Source: Plantago ovata (Eukaryota > Streptophyta > Magnoliopsida > Lamiales > Plantaginaceae). From it: 64,000 nucleotides of DNA. Each line of letters opens with the position of its first letter. Position 1 is the first letter of the stretch. Of the stretch, positions 21,947 to 33,706 are shown one piece after another. The stretch covers positions 36,556,744-36,620,743 of the forward strand of contig CM051458.1 of assembly GCA_028274465.1 (NCBI GenBank), written 5' to 3'. The position numbers and the translations under genes are program-made. The notes beneath the pieces were generated by a model. The model made no database searches. It worked only from the letters and a program-made list of their open reading frames with translations, and had not been told where the DNA came from.

Positions 21947-23978
21947 CTATCTCTTCTTTTTGCGGGTACTAGGCTTCCCCTTCATTGATCTTCTTTCCAT
22001 GCCACGAACCTGTGTATAAGAAAGAATATAGGCTGCAAGACCACAATAGTGAGTAATAATATCTGGCGGCTCTGGTGGATCAGGTATGGCTTGCAATACG
22101 TGTTGTTTGCCATCCACCTCGATGGTGCAAGTTCTTTGGTAGATGTCCATTACTGAGCGTAGCTTGGTCAAGAATGTTTGTCCCGCCCTAAGAGTATGAC
22201 ATCCCCCGTCCCAGGTGCAGATGCCGACATAGCTACGAAATTGGTGTTTATTGATGCTTCACCAATCTTGACCAACACATTTTTCACAACGCCTTCGGGT
22301 CTCATAAATGATCCATCCGCCAGTCGCACAATAGCCCTTTCCTCAGATAGTTTTCCAAGGTTACTCTTTTCAAACACATTCAACGGAATTATGTTTGAGT
22401 AGGATCCCGTGTCTAGCGTGGCACGGACATCTTCAAGCTCACCAATCCCTACCTTAACGTCGAAACTTTTAGGGAGTGGTTCGGGATCCTCTTGCTCCTC
22501 ATCACTTGTGTCAGAACCAAGATCCTCCTCTTCTTCCTCAGCCTGTAGAAGTTCTTCCTTCATGCAACACTCGCACCTAACGACCTTCTCAGTGTTGCCT
22601 TGTTCCTTACTTTCTCTTCGGTCGATCAACTCTTGCATCTTTTGATGGGCGAGCCTAGTGCTCTCTTCCAACCTATCGAGCCTTGCCCTAGTTTTCTCGG
22701 AATCCTCCTCATACCGTTTGAGAAAACTTTGTGTGTGATCGACCATCTTCTGTAAGTTCTCCATCAGTAGAGCCGTCTTCGACTTCGGTGGCTCTTTCGG
22801 AGCGGGGTTTTCGCAGTGATCATTACCATAGTTCAGCCTGCTAGGGTCTTGGTTAGGTCCATAGGTTTGGTTAGCCGGTGCATATCCTTGATTGTTACGG
22901 TATCCTCTTCTCCAGAATCCACCTCGAGGATTCCTACCGTCTTGTCCGTAGCTAACTTCTTGAGTACCAAACTCCGTAGCAAAGGCTTCTTCTTCGCCTC
23001 CTCGAGCCCAGTTTCCATCTTCGTATGCTAACTCCGATCTACACATATGAGCCCCATGCCCATAGTTCTTGCATATTCGGCATACCTCGTTCGAACCAGT
23101 TGTTCCGGTGGCGCTCTTGAGGACTTGCTTCAATTCGTTGGTAAAGCACTCGAATTGATCCCCCTTCCCCCTGTACATAGGGGCTTCTTGAGTCGGTGGA
23201 GCTTCAGGTCCACGTCTCCTAACCATTGCTCTTGGGTCCTTGAACTGCGAACCCTTTGCAAGCCTTTCGAAAACTGCCCAGACGGCTTCTGCGGTTTCCT
23301 CCCAAATATTGCCTCGGCATTGGAAATCCACCACTTGTTGGTTCTCGAAGGTTAGTCCATTGTAGAAGTGTTGGACTAGGTCGGAGAGTTCAAAACCATG
23401 GTGAGGGCACTTGTTCGTGAGATCTTGGAACCTCTCGAACGCGGTGTAGATGGTCTCATCATAGTCTTGCTTGAATCCAGTGATTTGCGCCTTAAGCGCG
23501 GTAGTAAGAGTGTGTGGGAAGTATTTCTCCATGAAAGCTGAAAAAACCTTTTCTCAAGTGTCCAGCAAGCCGGCTGGTAGAGAACTCAGCCATGACTTGG
23601 CTCTGTCGCCAAGTCCCATAGCAAAAACCTTCATCTCAACTCATCCGTTGTTATGTCAGCTCCGGGTCGTGGGAGTTGGTTGACGAAATCATCGATATCG
23701 TTCAAGTACCCCATCACATCTTCCCTTGATAAGCCATAGAACCTCGGAAGTTGTTGGAATGCGTGGTTCTTGATTTCCAGATCTCGGGTTGCGGGCGAAA
23801 GAACAATCGCCGGTCCCCTCATACGATCCTTGGTGGGTTGTACCCATGCCTTTAGTGGTCTAGCTTCTGCCATTCCGTCGATTTCCTTGAAAAGGAGTCG
23901 CCTTCTTTGGTGGTAGACTCTATCGATCTCAGCAATTGAATCAGCAAGCGGTATTCCTGCAGAACGTGTATGCGGCAT
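21947..23978 (-). pseudogene. gag: Gypsy gag-protease of G2, broken
   Basis: ATG at 23978 opens MPHTRSAGIPLADS. Gag domain (LPRFYGLSREDVMGYL...), zinc knuckle CRICKNYGHGAHMC near 23030-23075, coiled region, then aspartic protease LDTGSYSN near 22390-22415 and the LLGR flap-end motif. Compared with the intact G4 ORF there is a one-base deletion near 23634, a stop near 23553 (Trp codon changed), a deletion of about 40 residues near the N-terminus (23895), and a 4-5 base insertion near 22170. Same gag type as G4. Confidence 0.87.
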
Positions 23979-24122
23979 ACACAATCTGTGACAGACTAGG
24001 TAAAGTAATTAGAAACAAATAGGAAAAGCAGAGAGAGAAATTAAAAAGGAAAACTAAAACTAAAAGAAATAGGAATTTAAAGCTGTAAATAAAAACAAAT
24101 TAAATAGAAAAAAGGAGTATAG

Positions 24123-24140
24123 TCCCCGGCAGCGGCACCA
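24123..24140 (-). promoter_or_regulatory. Primer binding site of G2
   Basis: Minus strand TGGTGCCGCTGCCGGGGA; one C-to-T change from the TGGCGCCG form in G1 and G3. Confidence 0.8.
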
Positions 24141-24143
24141 ATT

Positions 24144-25421
24144 TGATGAACGGAGATTTGTCAGGTCTCGATTCAGCAAATAATATTTGTTATTTAGCCA
24201 AAGGCAATCCACAACTACAACGAAAACCGTAGTGTAGCAGTAGAATGACTCGAGTGTCGTTCTCTCAGGACTATAACTAGCTTTATCTATTTAATCAAGA
24301 AAATATAAAACAGCAGATAAAAAACGATAGGGGGTTTTCAAGCAGATAATGGAGGTTGGTGATAGTATGGTCCTTCTTAACATAATGGGTCGATATTCAT
24401 GCATAAATTCCTCGGTCTTGCATAGAGATCTTTGAATGAATCTTGGGTCCTGTTGTAAGTATTGTGCACTACGAAGATAGTATGGGTCTGACCTGTCAAC
24501 AACTAACGTCCTATTGTGTTCCGTAATCATTCAACACTACGAAGATAATTAAGTCTGATTGGCCGACAAGTGTCCTAGTGTGCATAATGATCAATACAAC
24601 ATACGAGAATTTTGGTGTTCAACTCATCAACGAAATAAAGCAATGACACGGAGTATAATGCGCGATATAGCCATTAGCATGATTATCTTCCCTCGCTAAG
24701 AATTCACATACTACCACCAACGATAAATTTAGCTACTCATAATGTGCATGCAATCAATAGCAATCATAGAAGAAAACATATTGAAAGAATATATAAAATA
24801 AGTAGATAAAAGTTGTAAGATACAAAGTTACCGAAGGTTGTCAATCTCCGGATGATTGCGATCCTACGCGCTTCAATCTGCTATGAAAAAGTATCCCCTA
24901 AGCTATGGAACTCCCAGGACAGGCCCCGGGAAGTTCCTACCTAAAACTATAGAGAGAGGTGAGAAAGTAGGCTTGGAAAGATCTGATTTTCGGAGAGAAA
25001 ACTCGCAACTATATGTAGGCCTGAAATCCTCTGGGGCGGTTCGCCCCACGGGGCGGTTCGCCCCCCCAGTTTTTCGCGGAATTTCCGCGTTTTTAACACG
25101 CGGATTTGGATTTCTTCACCTTTTCGGACTCGGTTTCAGACTTCTAATGGCCTTCTACCTCCAGATTCGACCTCTAGACTCCAATTCCTATCCGGAAACC
25201 TTCAGATACTCCAAATAGGCTTCTGGAACACCAATTCCTTGTAAACTTCAATATAATTGCCCGTAAATCTTCGAATTTCAACCAAAACCTGTAAACTAAA
25301 ATCTAAAGGGAAACGTGACACTATTCTAATAAAATGTACTAAAATATAGCTAAATTAACATAGAGGATAGCTAAATTAGGTGAAAAAGACTCGAATGAAA
25401 GTGTAAAATACACGTTCATCA
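24144..25421 (-). repeat. G2 5' LTR
   Basis: 1,278 bp, TGATGAACGG...GTTCATCA on the plus strand. GC palindromes at 25032-25063 lie just upstream (minus direction) of the TATA-like CATATAG near 25010-25016. Confidence 0.92.
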
Positions 25422-26406
25422 AATAGTCTTTTCAAACTTTCGTCGTTTAAAAACTTTCTCAGCAAGTACTTATTACTTTTCAGTAATGAGTTTACTGATA
25501 CTTAACTTTCTCAGCAAGCGCAAGTTACTTTTCAGTAACTAGTTTTGCTGATACTTAAAATCAGAGAGCGGAAGTCTTTGATACAATAAGTGCTTTGTCA
25601 CTAAGTGCTAGTTTCAGCAAGTGAAGTGAGTGACTGTGTACAGATAGATATGCTTTGCTGAGAACTAAGTACAGTAAGTAAATCACACAAACACTTTTAT
25701 AGTGGTATCTGAGAGTGGCGTAATCTCTCAACTAATCCACTTTTTCCTTTCTAGGACTGAATCCACTAAGATAAGATTGAGGTTCCTTACAACACCTATC
25801 TAGAGCGATCCGAACAGAAACCAAAGCACACATGCTTTGTTTCCAACCTAACTAGAGAACGTAACCTTGTTCTCCACCAAACTTGGTACTTTTAATCAGC
25901 AACACCACTGTGCTCGATTAAGTTCCCCCTGAATATCACGCCTGAAAGGGTGTATTTTCAGTTAGAGAGGTTTGGGATGAGATAACTTGATTATAACTTA
26001 TTCAGCTACAACAAGTAATCTAAGAAACAAAACTTTGAGTACTTTGCAGTAAACAAATTTGATTGTTTCTGGTGTCAAGACTTGTTCTTGTTCGAAAGAA
26101 ATAAAGAACACTTAACTAATTTCTTAGCCGTGTAAGTTCTACTTCTTCACAAGTAGCTTTTTCAAGATTTAAGTCCTGGAACGGATCAATGGCAGTAAAG
26201 AGTGTTTGAAGAGTATGTGAGTTTAAGCACAAGTGAGAGTATGATCACGTTGTTGACACACTTCAACTCTTTGCCGGATGACCTCTATTTATAGTGAAAT
26301 AAGGAGCCGTTTGAATTTCAAATTCTAAGGCTTTTGTTCCTTAAAATGTCACTATCTTGCTTTTGTACTTTCAACAGCGTCCTTGTTTGTCTTCTAGTCT
26401 TCATGT
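25422..26406 (-). repeat. Sirevirus LTR piece S3, right part
   Basis: Corresponds to S4 LTR bases 45217-46197. It starts at the G2 target duplication AATAG and is cut at 26406 by G3. A minus-strand TATA box (CTATAAATAGA, plus 26284-26294) is in the same place as in S4. Overlaps in content with 16385-17147. Confidence 0.85.
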
Positions 26407-27608
26407 TGATAAATGTGTATTTTACACTTTCATTTGAGTCTTTTTCACCTATTTTAGCTATCCTCTATGTTAATTTAGCTATATTTTAGTGCATTTTATT
26501 AGAATAGTGTCATGTTTCCCTTTAGTTTGTATTTTACAGGTTTTGGTTGAAAAACAAGGTTTTCCGAGCAATTATATTGAAGTAGACAAGGAATTGGTGT
26601 TCCAGAAGCCTAATTGGAGTATCTGAAAGATTCCGGATAGGATTTGAAGTCTACGGGTCGAGTCTGAAGGCTAAAAGGTCACTAGAAGGGAAAAACCGAG
26701 TCTGAAAAAGGAAAGAAATCCAAAAACGCGTCGAAAACACGTATCTAGCCAAAAAACACTCCCGGGCGAGTCGCCCGGGACGTGGGGCGAATCGCCCCAC
26801 ACCAGGCGAATCGCCCGGTGTGTGGGGCCCTTCGCCCCACACAATTCGAATGCTTATATATAGTTGCTCAGTTTTCTCCGTTTTTCATACTTTTCCAGAC
26901 CTTTTCTCTCACCTTTCTCAGTAGTTTTAGGTAGGAATTCTCCAGAGCCTGTTCTGGGGGTTCTTAGCTTAGGAGATACTTTTTATTAGCAGTTTGGAGC
27001 TTGTAAGATCGCGATTCTTCGGAGATTGACAACCTTCGGTAACATTGTATCTTACAGTTTTTCTATTTATATTTATATATCTTTCATCATGTTTTCATTC
27101 ATTCGTGGTATGATTTCTGTTGATTGCATGACAACTATGAGTAGCTAAACTTCTCGTTGGTGATAGCATGTGATTTCTTAGCGAAGGGTTAATAATTATG
27201 CTAATGGCTATATCGCGCATTATACTCTGAGTTATTGCTTTATTTCTTTGATCTATCTAAAACCTCTATCTTCGTAGTGTTGAATAATTACGGAACACAA
27301 TTGGACAATTCATTGATCAAAGATCTCCATGCAAGACCGAGGAATTTATGCATGATTATTAACCTGTTATGCTTTGAATGACCACACTATCGCCAATCTC
27401 CATTATCTGTTAAGAAAAACCTTTGCTAAGACGTCTGTTGATTTTATATTCTTAAGTTAGATTAGATAAAGCTAGTTATAGTCCTTAGAGATTGACACTC
27501 GAGGTTATTCTACTGCTACACTACGATTTTCGTTGTAGTTGTGAATTGTCCTTTGGCTAAATACAAATTTATTTGATTAGTTGGAACCCGACAATTCCAC
27601 GTTCATCA
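26407..27608 (+). repeat. G3 5' LTR
   Basis: 1,202 bp, TGATAAATG...GTTCATCA. Palindromes at 26761-26840 followed by TTATATATAG at 26854-26863. About 0.1 kb shorter than the G1 LTR owing to loss of one repeated segment near 27270-27310. Confidence 0.9.
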
Positions 27609-27611
27609 AAT

Positions 27612-27629
27612 TGGCGCCGCTGTCGGGGA
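27612..27629 (+). promoter_or_regulatory. Primer binding site of G3
   Basis: TGGCGCCGCTGTCGGGGA, one mismatch to the G1 PBS. Confidence 0.82.
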
Positions 27630-27838
27630 CTATACTCCTTTTTTCTGTTTAGCTTTTTTTTTATTTTCAAGCATTCAATTCCAAGTTCTAGTAGTTTTTA
27701 GTTTTCCTACTTAATCTTTCTCTGATACTCCTTTCCTAGTCTTAGTAGTGTTCGATTTCTAGAAATTTTCTTGATCTTCGAGATTTCTAACGAGGCTAAT
27801 TTTCAGTTTTGAGTTACTCCTGTTCCAGATTTCCAGGT

Positions 27839-28753
27839 ATGACGACCTTAAAAGCTCGCTTGACACCTACATTCTCGCAAGTCAAGAAAGGGTCAGCTAT
27901 ATACTTGGAAGAAGAGTTATCGGGGTATGAGGTAACAAGTTCTATAGTGAGAAGGATACCGAGGTTCGAAGATGGACTGGGGATGAATCCGTTAAGCTTC
28001 ATCAAGTCCTATGAAGAGGAAATAGCAAAAGTTCCAGCAAAGGGATTCACCGAGGATCAATTATGCAGGAAATTATTTCCTTTTGCTTTGGGATATGAAC
28101 CAAGGATTTGGATAGCAAGGTTAGCACCAAGATCACTGAGGACCTGGAGCCAAGTAGTAGAGGAGTTCTTGGCACGTTTCATGCCTTACCATGAGACGAT
28201 TGCACTGCGGAATCGGATCGAACACTTCAAGCAAGGAGAATACGAGCGGTTCTGTGGCACCTACGAATGTTTTGAGCTGTATAAACGTGAGTGCCCCCAC
28301 CACCGTTTCGACGAAGGGGAGCTGATTTGGTTTTTTGTTGGTGGACTACGTGATGATGTTAGGCTTCAAGTGGATGGGATGTGTGGAGGTTTAGAAGAAT
28401 GTACAGTTGAAGAGGCAGAGAAGGTCTTTCAAAAGTACGCCAATGGATCTGCACAATCCGAGAAGATAATGACGAGTCAAGTCACCAACATATATTCAAA
28501 TTGGGGTGAAACTGACGGCTTATACGAAGGATATTCTGAAGACGAGGATATCAGTGAAGAGGAGGAACTTGCGTTTTACGCAGGGATTAAAGCCATTGAG
28601 AGTGTTTTCGAGATAGCACACGCAGGGCAAGCTGAAAACAATCTTCGCATCGAAAAGGCTTTTGAAGCGGTCGAAGTAACTGAGCAACGTATCAAGGAGC
28701 TTAGCCTTCTAAAGTGTGAAAAGTGCGGAAAAGCAGTCGAAGACGCCCCCTAG
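27839..28753 (+). CDS. gag: Gypsy Gag polyprotein (G3)
   Basis: Structural Gag that would bind element RNA and form the cytoplasmic particle. I chose the ATG at 27839 (MTTLKARLTPTFSQVKKG); the frame is open a little upstream but without an ATG. The Gag core spans about residues 50-190: FIKSYEEEI, LGYEPRIWIARLAPRSLRTW, FLARFMPYHETIAL, ELYKRECPHHRF, IWFFVGGLR. An acidic region follows, then a CEKCGK half-knuckle at the C-terminus and a TAG at 28751-28753. The stop falls at the edge of a GC palindrome cluster, so it may be a lesion in a longer gag-pol frame. Intact 304 aa; related to broken G1 gag. Confidence 0.8.
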   Translation: MTTLKARLTPTFSQVKKGSAIYLEEELSGYEVTSSIVRRIPRFEDGLGMNPLSFIKSYEEEIAKVPAKGFTEDQLCRKLFPFALGYEPRIWIARLAPRSLRTWSQVVEEFLARFMPYHETIALRNRIEHFKQGEYERFCGTYECFELYKRECPHHRFDEGELIWFFVGGLRDDVRLQVDGMCGGLEECTVEEAEKVFQKYANGSAQSEKIMTSQVTNIYSNWGETDGLYEGYSEDEDISEEEELAFYAGIKAIESVFEIAHAGQAENNLRIEKAFEAVEVTEQRIKELSLLKCEKCGKAVEDAP

Positions 28754-29996
28754 AAGTGGGGGGCGAACTGCCAAATGAGGGGGGCGAACCCCCCAACTCC
28801 AGGGAATTGGACGACCCCAGTTCCCCGATATGACACCTGAAACTGATCTCGAGGCACTTCCAAATGTTACTACCGAGGAGAATGAGTGCGAAGAGGTGAA
28901 TCTACTACTCCGTGGAGGCAAGATGACCAAAATTCCTAACTTCGTGCGTCCTAAACGTGTTGAATCTACTGGGACAGAAAATGCATGACCGAGCACAGAA
29001 CAAGAGGTTAGCGAAAGTTCCAAAGAACCTCAGGAAGTTCCAGGAAAGAATGATGAACCAAGACCATCTGTGGTAGACATAGGTGATGATGAAGTCGAGG
29101 TAGAAACTCCTACGCCAGGGGAATTTCACAAATCTTCTAATCCATATGTGCCTCCAAATCCACATGTACCATTCCCAAGTCGGATCAAGCCAGCCAAGAA
29201 GGATATTCGAGAGTCACCCCTATTCCAACGCCTCTCAAAGGTGGAAGTCAATGTACCTCTCTTGGAGTTAATCCAAAACATTCCGGCTTATACGAAATTC
29301 TTTCGTGAGATCAAGAACAAAAGGGTTACTTCAGGAAAGGAAGTGAATGGGGTTGAAACGGTCAACTCAATTGCCGGATTACCCGTGAAGAAAAAAGACC
29401 CTGGAAGTTTCATCATCAACATCTCTTTAGTGAACGGACGGACCACGAAGGCAATGCTTGACCTAGGGGCTAGCATTAACTTAATGCCCTATTCGGTATA
29501 CAAGGCCCTGGATCTCGGAGAACTGACACCAACTGATATGGTCGTCCAAATGGCGGACCAAAGTGTGAAGAGGCCAGACGGGATAATAGAGGACATCCTT
29601 GTGAAGGTGGACAAATTGATAATCCCAGCTGATTTTGTAGTAATGAAGTCTGCAGACGTGGGGAAGAGCCATATTCGCGAGCACGTAGTACTACTTGAGA
29701 GACCATTTATGGTGACTACCAACACATGCCTTGAACTTAAGGGCAAGAAAATAACCATGGAGGTAATGGGTGAGAAGATTGAGTTGGTAGGATGTAGCAT
29801 CGGAGATAAGGAAGTCGCGGAAGAGTTAAATTTTGTCGATTGCTATGATTCCGTGATTTCCAAATTTCATCATTGCCATGATAATCGTGAACCACTTGAG
29901 GAGGCACTAACCATGCAAACTGAGACGTGCTACATGACCGAGGAAGCAAGGGAACTAGTTGAAATAATGGATAGCACCCCAGAAATTCCCGCATGA
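28754..29996 (+). pseudogene. pol: Gypsy protease region (G3)
   Basis: After a palindrome-bearing stretch (28742-28800) with frame breaks, an open frame from about 29070 to 29996 carries the Athila/Tat pre-protease motif KVEVNVPLLELIQNIPAYTKFFREI and an aspartic protease core with DLGASINLMPYSVYKAL (about 29460-29510) and KRPDGIIEDILVKVDK. The usual LGRPF near the end of the domain reads LLERPF (Gly to Glu). A stop at 29994-29996 cuts it from RT. It processes Gag-Pol in the particle; this copy is damaged. Confidence 0.8.
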
Positions 29997-30632
29997 GAGG
30001 AGGTACTTGAACCTTTAGATGAAGAAGAGGAAGAAAGTAGATTTCCTGAAGAGCCTAGCTTAGAGTTGAAACCACTTCCTGCGCACCTCAAGTATGTGTA
30101 CTTAGGAGAAAACCAGAAGAAGCCTGTAATAGTCTCCTAACATCTCTCCAACGATGAAGAAAGTAGGCTGATAGAAGTATTGAAAGAAAATTCTGCAGCT
30201 ATAGGATGGGGGATTAGTGATATCAAAGGAATTAGCCCTACACGGTGTGTGCACAACATCACTCTAGAACAAGATGCCAAACCCGTTAGGCAACCTGAGC
30301 GAAGGATAAATCCGGCCATGCAAGAGGTGGCAAAGAAAGAAGTGATCAAGTTGCTAGATGCCAATATGATTTACCCCATTCCTGATAGTCGATGGGTGAG
30401 CCCGGTACATGTAGTTCCTAAAAATCAGGAGTCACGGTGGAAGAGAATGAGAAGGGAGAGTTGGTACCGGTTAGGAAGACCACTGGATGGCGGATGTGCA
30501 TTGACTATAGAAGATTAAATGCCGCCACTAAGAAAGACCACTTCCCTTTACCATTTATAGATGACATGCTAAACCGCCTTGCGGGGCGGAAATTTTATTG
30601 TTTTCTTGATGGTTTATCAGGTTTCTACCAGA
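29997..30632 (+). pseudogene. pol: Gypsy reverse transcriptase, N-terminal part (G3)
   Basis: Clear gypsy RT start: VRQPERRINPAMQEVAKKEVIKLLDANMIYPI, WVSPVHVVPK, then after a frame change TTGWRMCIDYRRLNAATKKDHFPLPFIDDML and FLDGLSGFYQ with the first catalytic Asp. There is a stop near 30138 and a shift near 30435. Everything after YQ, including the YxDD box, RNase H and integrase, is cut by the LTR of A at 30633 and should lie right of the window. Confidence 0.85.
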
Positions 30633-32029
30633 TGATGATGTCGTTTTTCACCAATTAAATTTGTTTAAAAAGCCAAAGAACACCTTTCAATACACAAACA
30701 GAGTGCAATGGCAAGTTGTCCCCGAGTGTCGTTCTCTCGGGACCTAACGTGGCTTTGATCAAGGTTTTTGCTAGCTAATTTCAGTCAACTAGATGATGAT
30801 TTTTGAGAAAGATGTTTGAACAAAGGAAGTGAGAAATCAAGAGTTTTTGTAAACAAGTTTGGAAAACGGTCGGTGGTAGAAATCGAATATACATGCATGG
30901 ATTACTAATATGCTCACAAGTTCAGTGCGTAAAACCTTCAACTAAGTCTGCTAAGCAACTTGTCTAGGTAACTTTCAAGACACACATCATGAAAGGTCAC
31001 TATCAATAATTTAGAGGTGCTTGTCACTAACACCATTTATCTAGCATGCTGCAAATCACTAACGTACAATCCTATAGCTTTCATTGACCAACGAGTTTGT
31101 CTCATACTCTATTCGAATATATTTTATAGGCAACTACGAATCATATGCAGTAATTTGCAGCAAGATTGACTCACAACCTCATGTAAGCATAAGCATAATC
31201 CATAACATGCATAATTCTACATTCTACCACCAACACAAAGGATTTAGCTACTCATATTCATCAACATAGACATCAATTCATATGAATAATAATCAGAATA
31301 CATCATATCAAACTACAAGACAAGAGAGTGATACAAGTTACCACCAAAGCTGTCACTAATCGGTGGAAATCAAAGAAAACCTCTCCGTAGATGATTACAA
31401 AGGATGAATTCCAATCAAAATCTTGAATCCCAAGCTAAATTACAATGAATCTCTGAGTTTCTCTGAGTTTTTGGGGCTTAGGGCTGTCCAAAACTCGTCT
31501 CCAATGTTCTGTATCTCAAAAAGTAACTCAAAAATCAAGTAATGAAGGCAAAATCTGGATCTGTAACGGCTACCAAGCGCTTCGCTTGGGCAGAGCCAAG
31601 CGAAGCGCTTGGCTTGGGCAGAGCCAAGCGAAGCGCTTGCTTCCTGTTCCTCTTTTGAAATCTCCTGAAATTCCAAGCGTCCCGCTTCTCCAATTCCAAG
31701 CGAAGGGCTTGCCTCCTGAGCAGATTTTGGCCTCGAAACTCGATCTTTTGCCCACGAACGGCCCTCGGGTGCCTTGGGCTCGTCCTTCTCGGCACTTATT
31801 GGGGCTCAGACACTCACGACAAGCCACGGAGATTGGGGAACTTCAACGAGGCCATCTTTTCCATCAAAAAGGCTCGTTTTTAGCTCCAAAAACGCCGTTT
31901 CGTACCTAAGTGCCTGAAAATGCACACAGAACGTGACACTATTCTACAAAACTAACCAAAAAACAAGGCTAAAAGATAGCAAAGGAAGGTAAAAAAGACA
32001 AGATGAACGCGTCAAAAATACGTTCATCA
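30633..32029 (-). repeat. 3' LTR of gypsy A
   Basis: 1,397 bp, same family as 43568-44973 and 59784-61165. Carries palindromes of the CCAAGCGAAGCGCTTGG type at 31571-31712. Confidence 0.88.
31571..31712 (-). repeat. CCAAGCG-type palindromes in the LTR of A
   Basis: Repeated units CCAAGCGAAGCGCTTGG and partial copies. The long overlapping Ala/Ser/Lys-rich reading frames on both strands here are produced by the palindromes. Confidence 0.8.
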
Positions 32030-32047
32030 AACTCCCCCAACCAAACC
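32030..32047 (-). promoter_or_regulatory. Polypurine tract of A
   Basis: Minus strand GGTTTGGTTGGGGGAGTT next to the 3' LTR. Confidence 0.8.
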
Positions 32048-33706
32048 TTTGCTTGTCCTCAAGCAACAAACTATCATAAATGCAATACAAAAGGAGTCTC
32101 ATGCCAGGTAAAGTGAACTAATCTATTGAATATACCAAATGCTTATGAACAAAACCAAATGAGCATGACATGCAAGTAGGTTGAAGAATGCCTCGATTGC
32201 GAATATACACATTCTCATGTGCACTTGGTGAAGCATAGGAGTCTCTCGTAACATCTTCTACCTGGACCTGGTCAGTGACGACACAATGATTCACTTTATC
32301 ATACTACAATTGGCCCATGCCTATGAAACCGAGGGCTTACTACTGTTCACCAAGCGAGACTTTTTCTCAAAAGAGGGCGAACCAATACTGGCTCTCATCA
32401 AACGAAGGAGGGCTCCCTAGAAAAAGAAGACACTCCCCTATTCTACCCAGACTCTCAAAGAACGAATCTCAATCAACCACTTCTTGAATATCAAGACGAG
32501 GGTGGTCAAGAACAGGCCTTGGACAAAGGCGACACGAAACAAAAGATAGAATTTACAACTCGATACTTCACAAGGACAAAATATTTACATGACACTTGAC
32601 ACTACGAGACTGCATTTGGCTTGCAACGACCCTTCTTTTGCTTTTGGGTCTTATTCTTTATTTTCTTTCTTCTTTTTATTTTCTCTTTTTCTTTTCTCTC
32701 TTTTTTTTTTTTTTTTTACATAGCTAGGCAAGCAGCAGTACTACGTGTCAAAAACCTCTCCAAACCTATTCGAGAGAATAGGTTTGAGCACAAAGACGAA
32801 AAAGGAAAAGGGAAAAACTTTTACAAAGACACCTCCCCAAACCTATTCGAGAGAATAGGTTGGGAAACAAAACAAAAGAAAAATAAACCTAAGAAAAATC
32901 TACAACGACTCAAGACGAAAGACAAGTATAACAACGTAACCCCCTCCCCAAACCTATTCGATAGAATAAGTTTAATACAAGGAATCACACACCTCACACT
33001 CCCTCCTTCCTAGGCATTTGGCAATCTCTAATAGAGGTGAAAAACTTGTCTCCTCTTACGTACATAATTACACGGGTTACAACCATAGATTCTAACATGC
33101 ATCATTTTATATGGTCATCGTGAACCGCAGTAGAAGAAACACCACTCGAGGTGATGTCGAGACTACTAAGCTTAACTAGTGCACAAGTGAATGTGACAAA
33201 CCAAGCGAGGCAAGCCTCAAACTACTTGCAAAGTGATGCAACATATGATAATGGTCATAAGCACTTAGTCTACACAATAGAAAAGTTCGAAAAAATTTGG
33301 CAATAGACTCCACACAACAACGTGCAACAACTAATCTATGGATGATATGCACGCAAAAATTTGAAAAAACATGACAAATCACATGAACTTGAGTAAAATA
33401 TGGCATGCACGAACCACACAAGCATATAGTACTGAAATTCCAATACCCCCTCCCCAAACCTAAACTTTTGCTCGTCCTCGAGCAAAGAAAAGTTGAATGA
33501 AAAGGAAAATTGGATTGAAAGTACACTTCCCTGAGATAAAGGTTCGTGTCCAATCTCCTATATATGAGTAGTACCTGAAAGGACTCAAGAAACATGTGAA
33601 AATGGGTGCACAAAGGTGGCGAAATGAGAAAAAGGGGAAATATGGGGGAACAGGGCCCAAGCGGCCCGCTTGGACTATGCCAAGCGAAGCGCTTGGCCAA
33701 GCGCTC
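32048..33706 (-). other. 3' non-coding region of A
   Basis: No gene. Three hairpins with AACCTATTC/GAATAGGTT arms (32760-32787, 32833-32864, 32941-32974), a T-rich tract at 32630-32720, and CCAAGCG palindromes at 33655-33706. A weak match of the G1/G2/G4 3' block. Confidence 0.7.
33702..33706. repeat. Target-site duplication CGCTC, left of G4
   Basis: CGCTC at 33702-33706 recurs at 40145-40149. G4 landed inside a CCAAGCG-type palindrome of A. Confidence 0.9.

Larger units (their letters stand above)
17248..25421 (-). mobile_element. Gypsy (Athila/Tat-type) element G2
   Basis: Minus strand. 5' LTR 24144-25421, PBS 24123-24140, broken gag-protease 21947-23978, a spacer with palindromes, an unrecognised last coding region (about 19921-20760), 3' non-coding block, PPT 18507-18524, 3' LTR 17248-18506 (start lost in the gap). 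AATAG at 25422-25426 is the right target duplication; the left copy is in the gap, but AATAG is present at the matching place in S3 (16385-16389). No RT or integrase is visible. Confidence 0.88.
26407..30632 (+). mobile_element. Gypsy element G3, 3' truncated by insertion of A
   Basis: Plus strand: LTR 26407-27608, PBS 27612-27629, gag 27839-28753, protease region to 29996, start of RT to 30632. It sits in the S3 LTR (CATGT at 26402-26406 is the expected target duplication). The RT frame is interrupted exactly where the LTR of A begins. It is the only gypsy here with RT sequence, so it represents the autonomous lineage of the G1 gag type. Confidence 0.88.

Noticed and set aside
31084..31269. 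Possible host gene or RNA gene between elements
   Set aside because: The region is inside the LTR of gypsy A and recurs in B; no tRNA, rRNA or host exon could be recognised anywhere in the window.
31535..31909. Overlapping Ala/Ser/Lys-rich frames on both strands (also 42446-42818, 44441-44680, 60691-60873)
   Set aside because: Produced by CCAAGCG palindromes, which stay open on both strands; no homology or start context.
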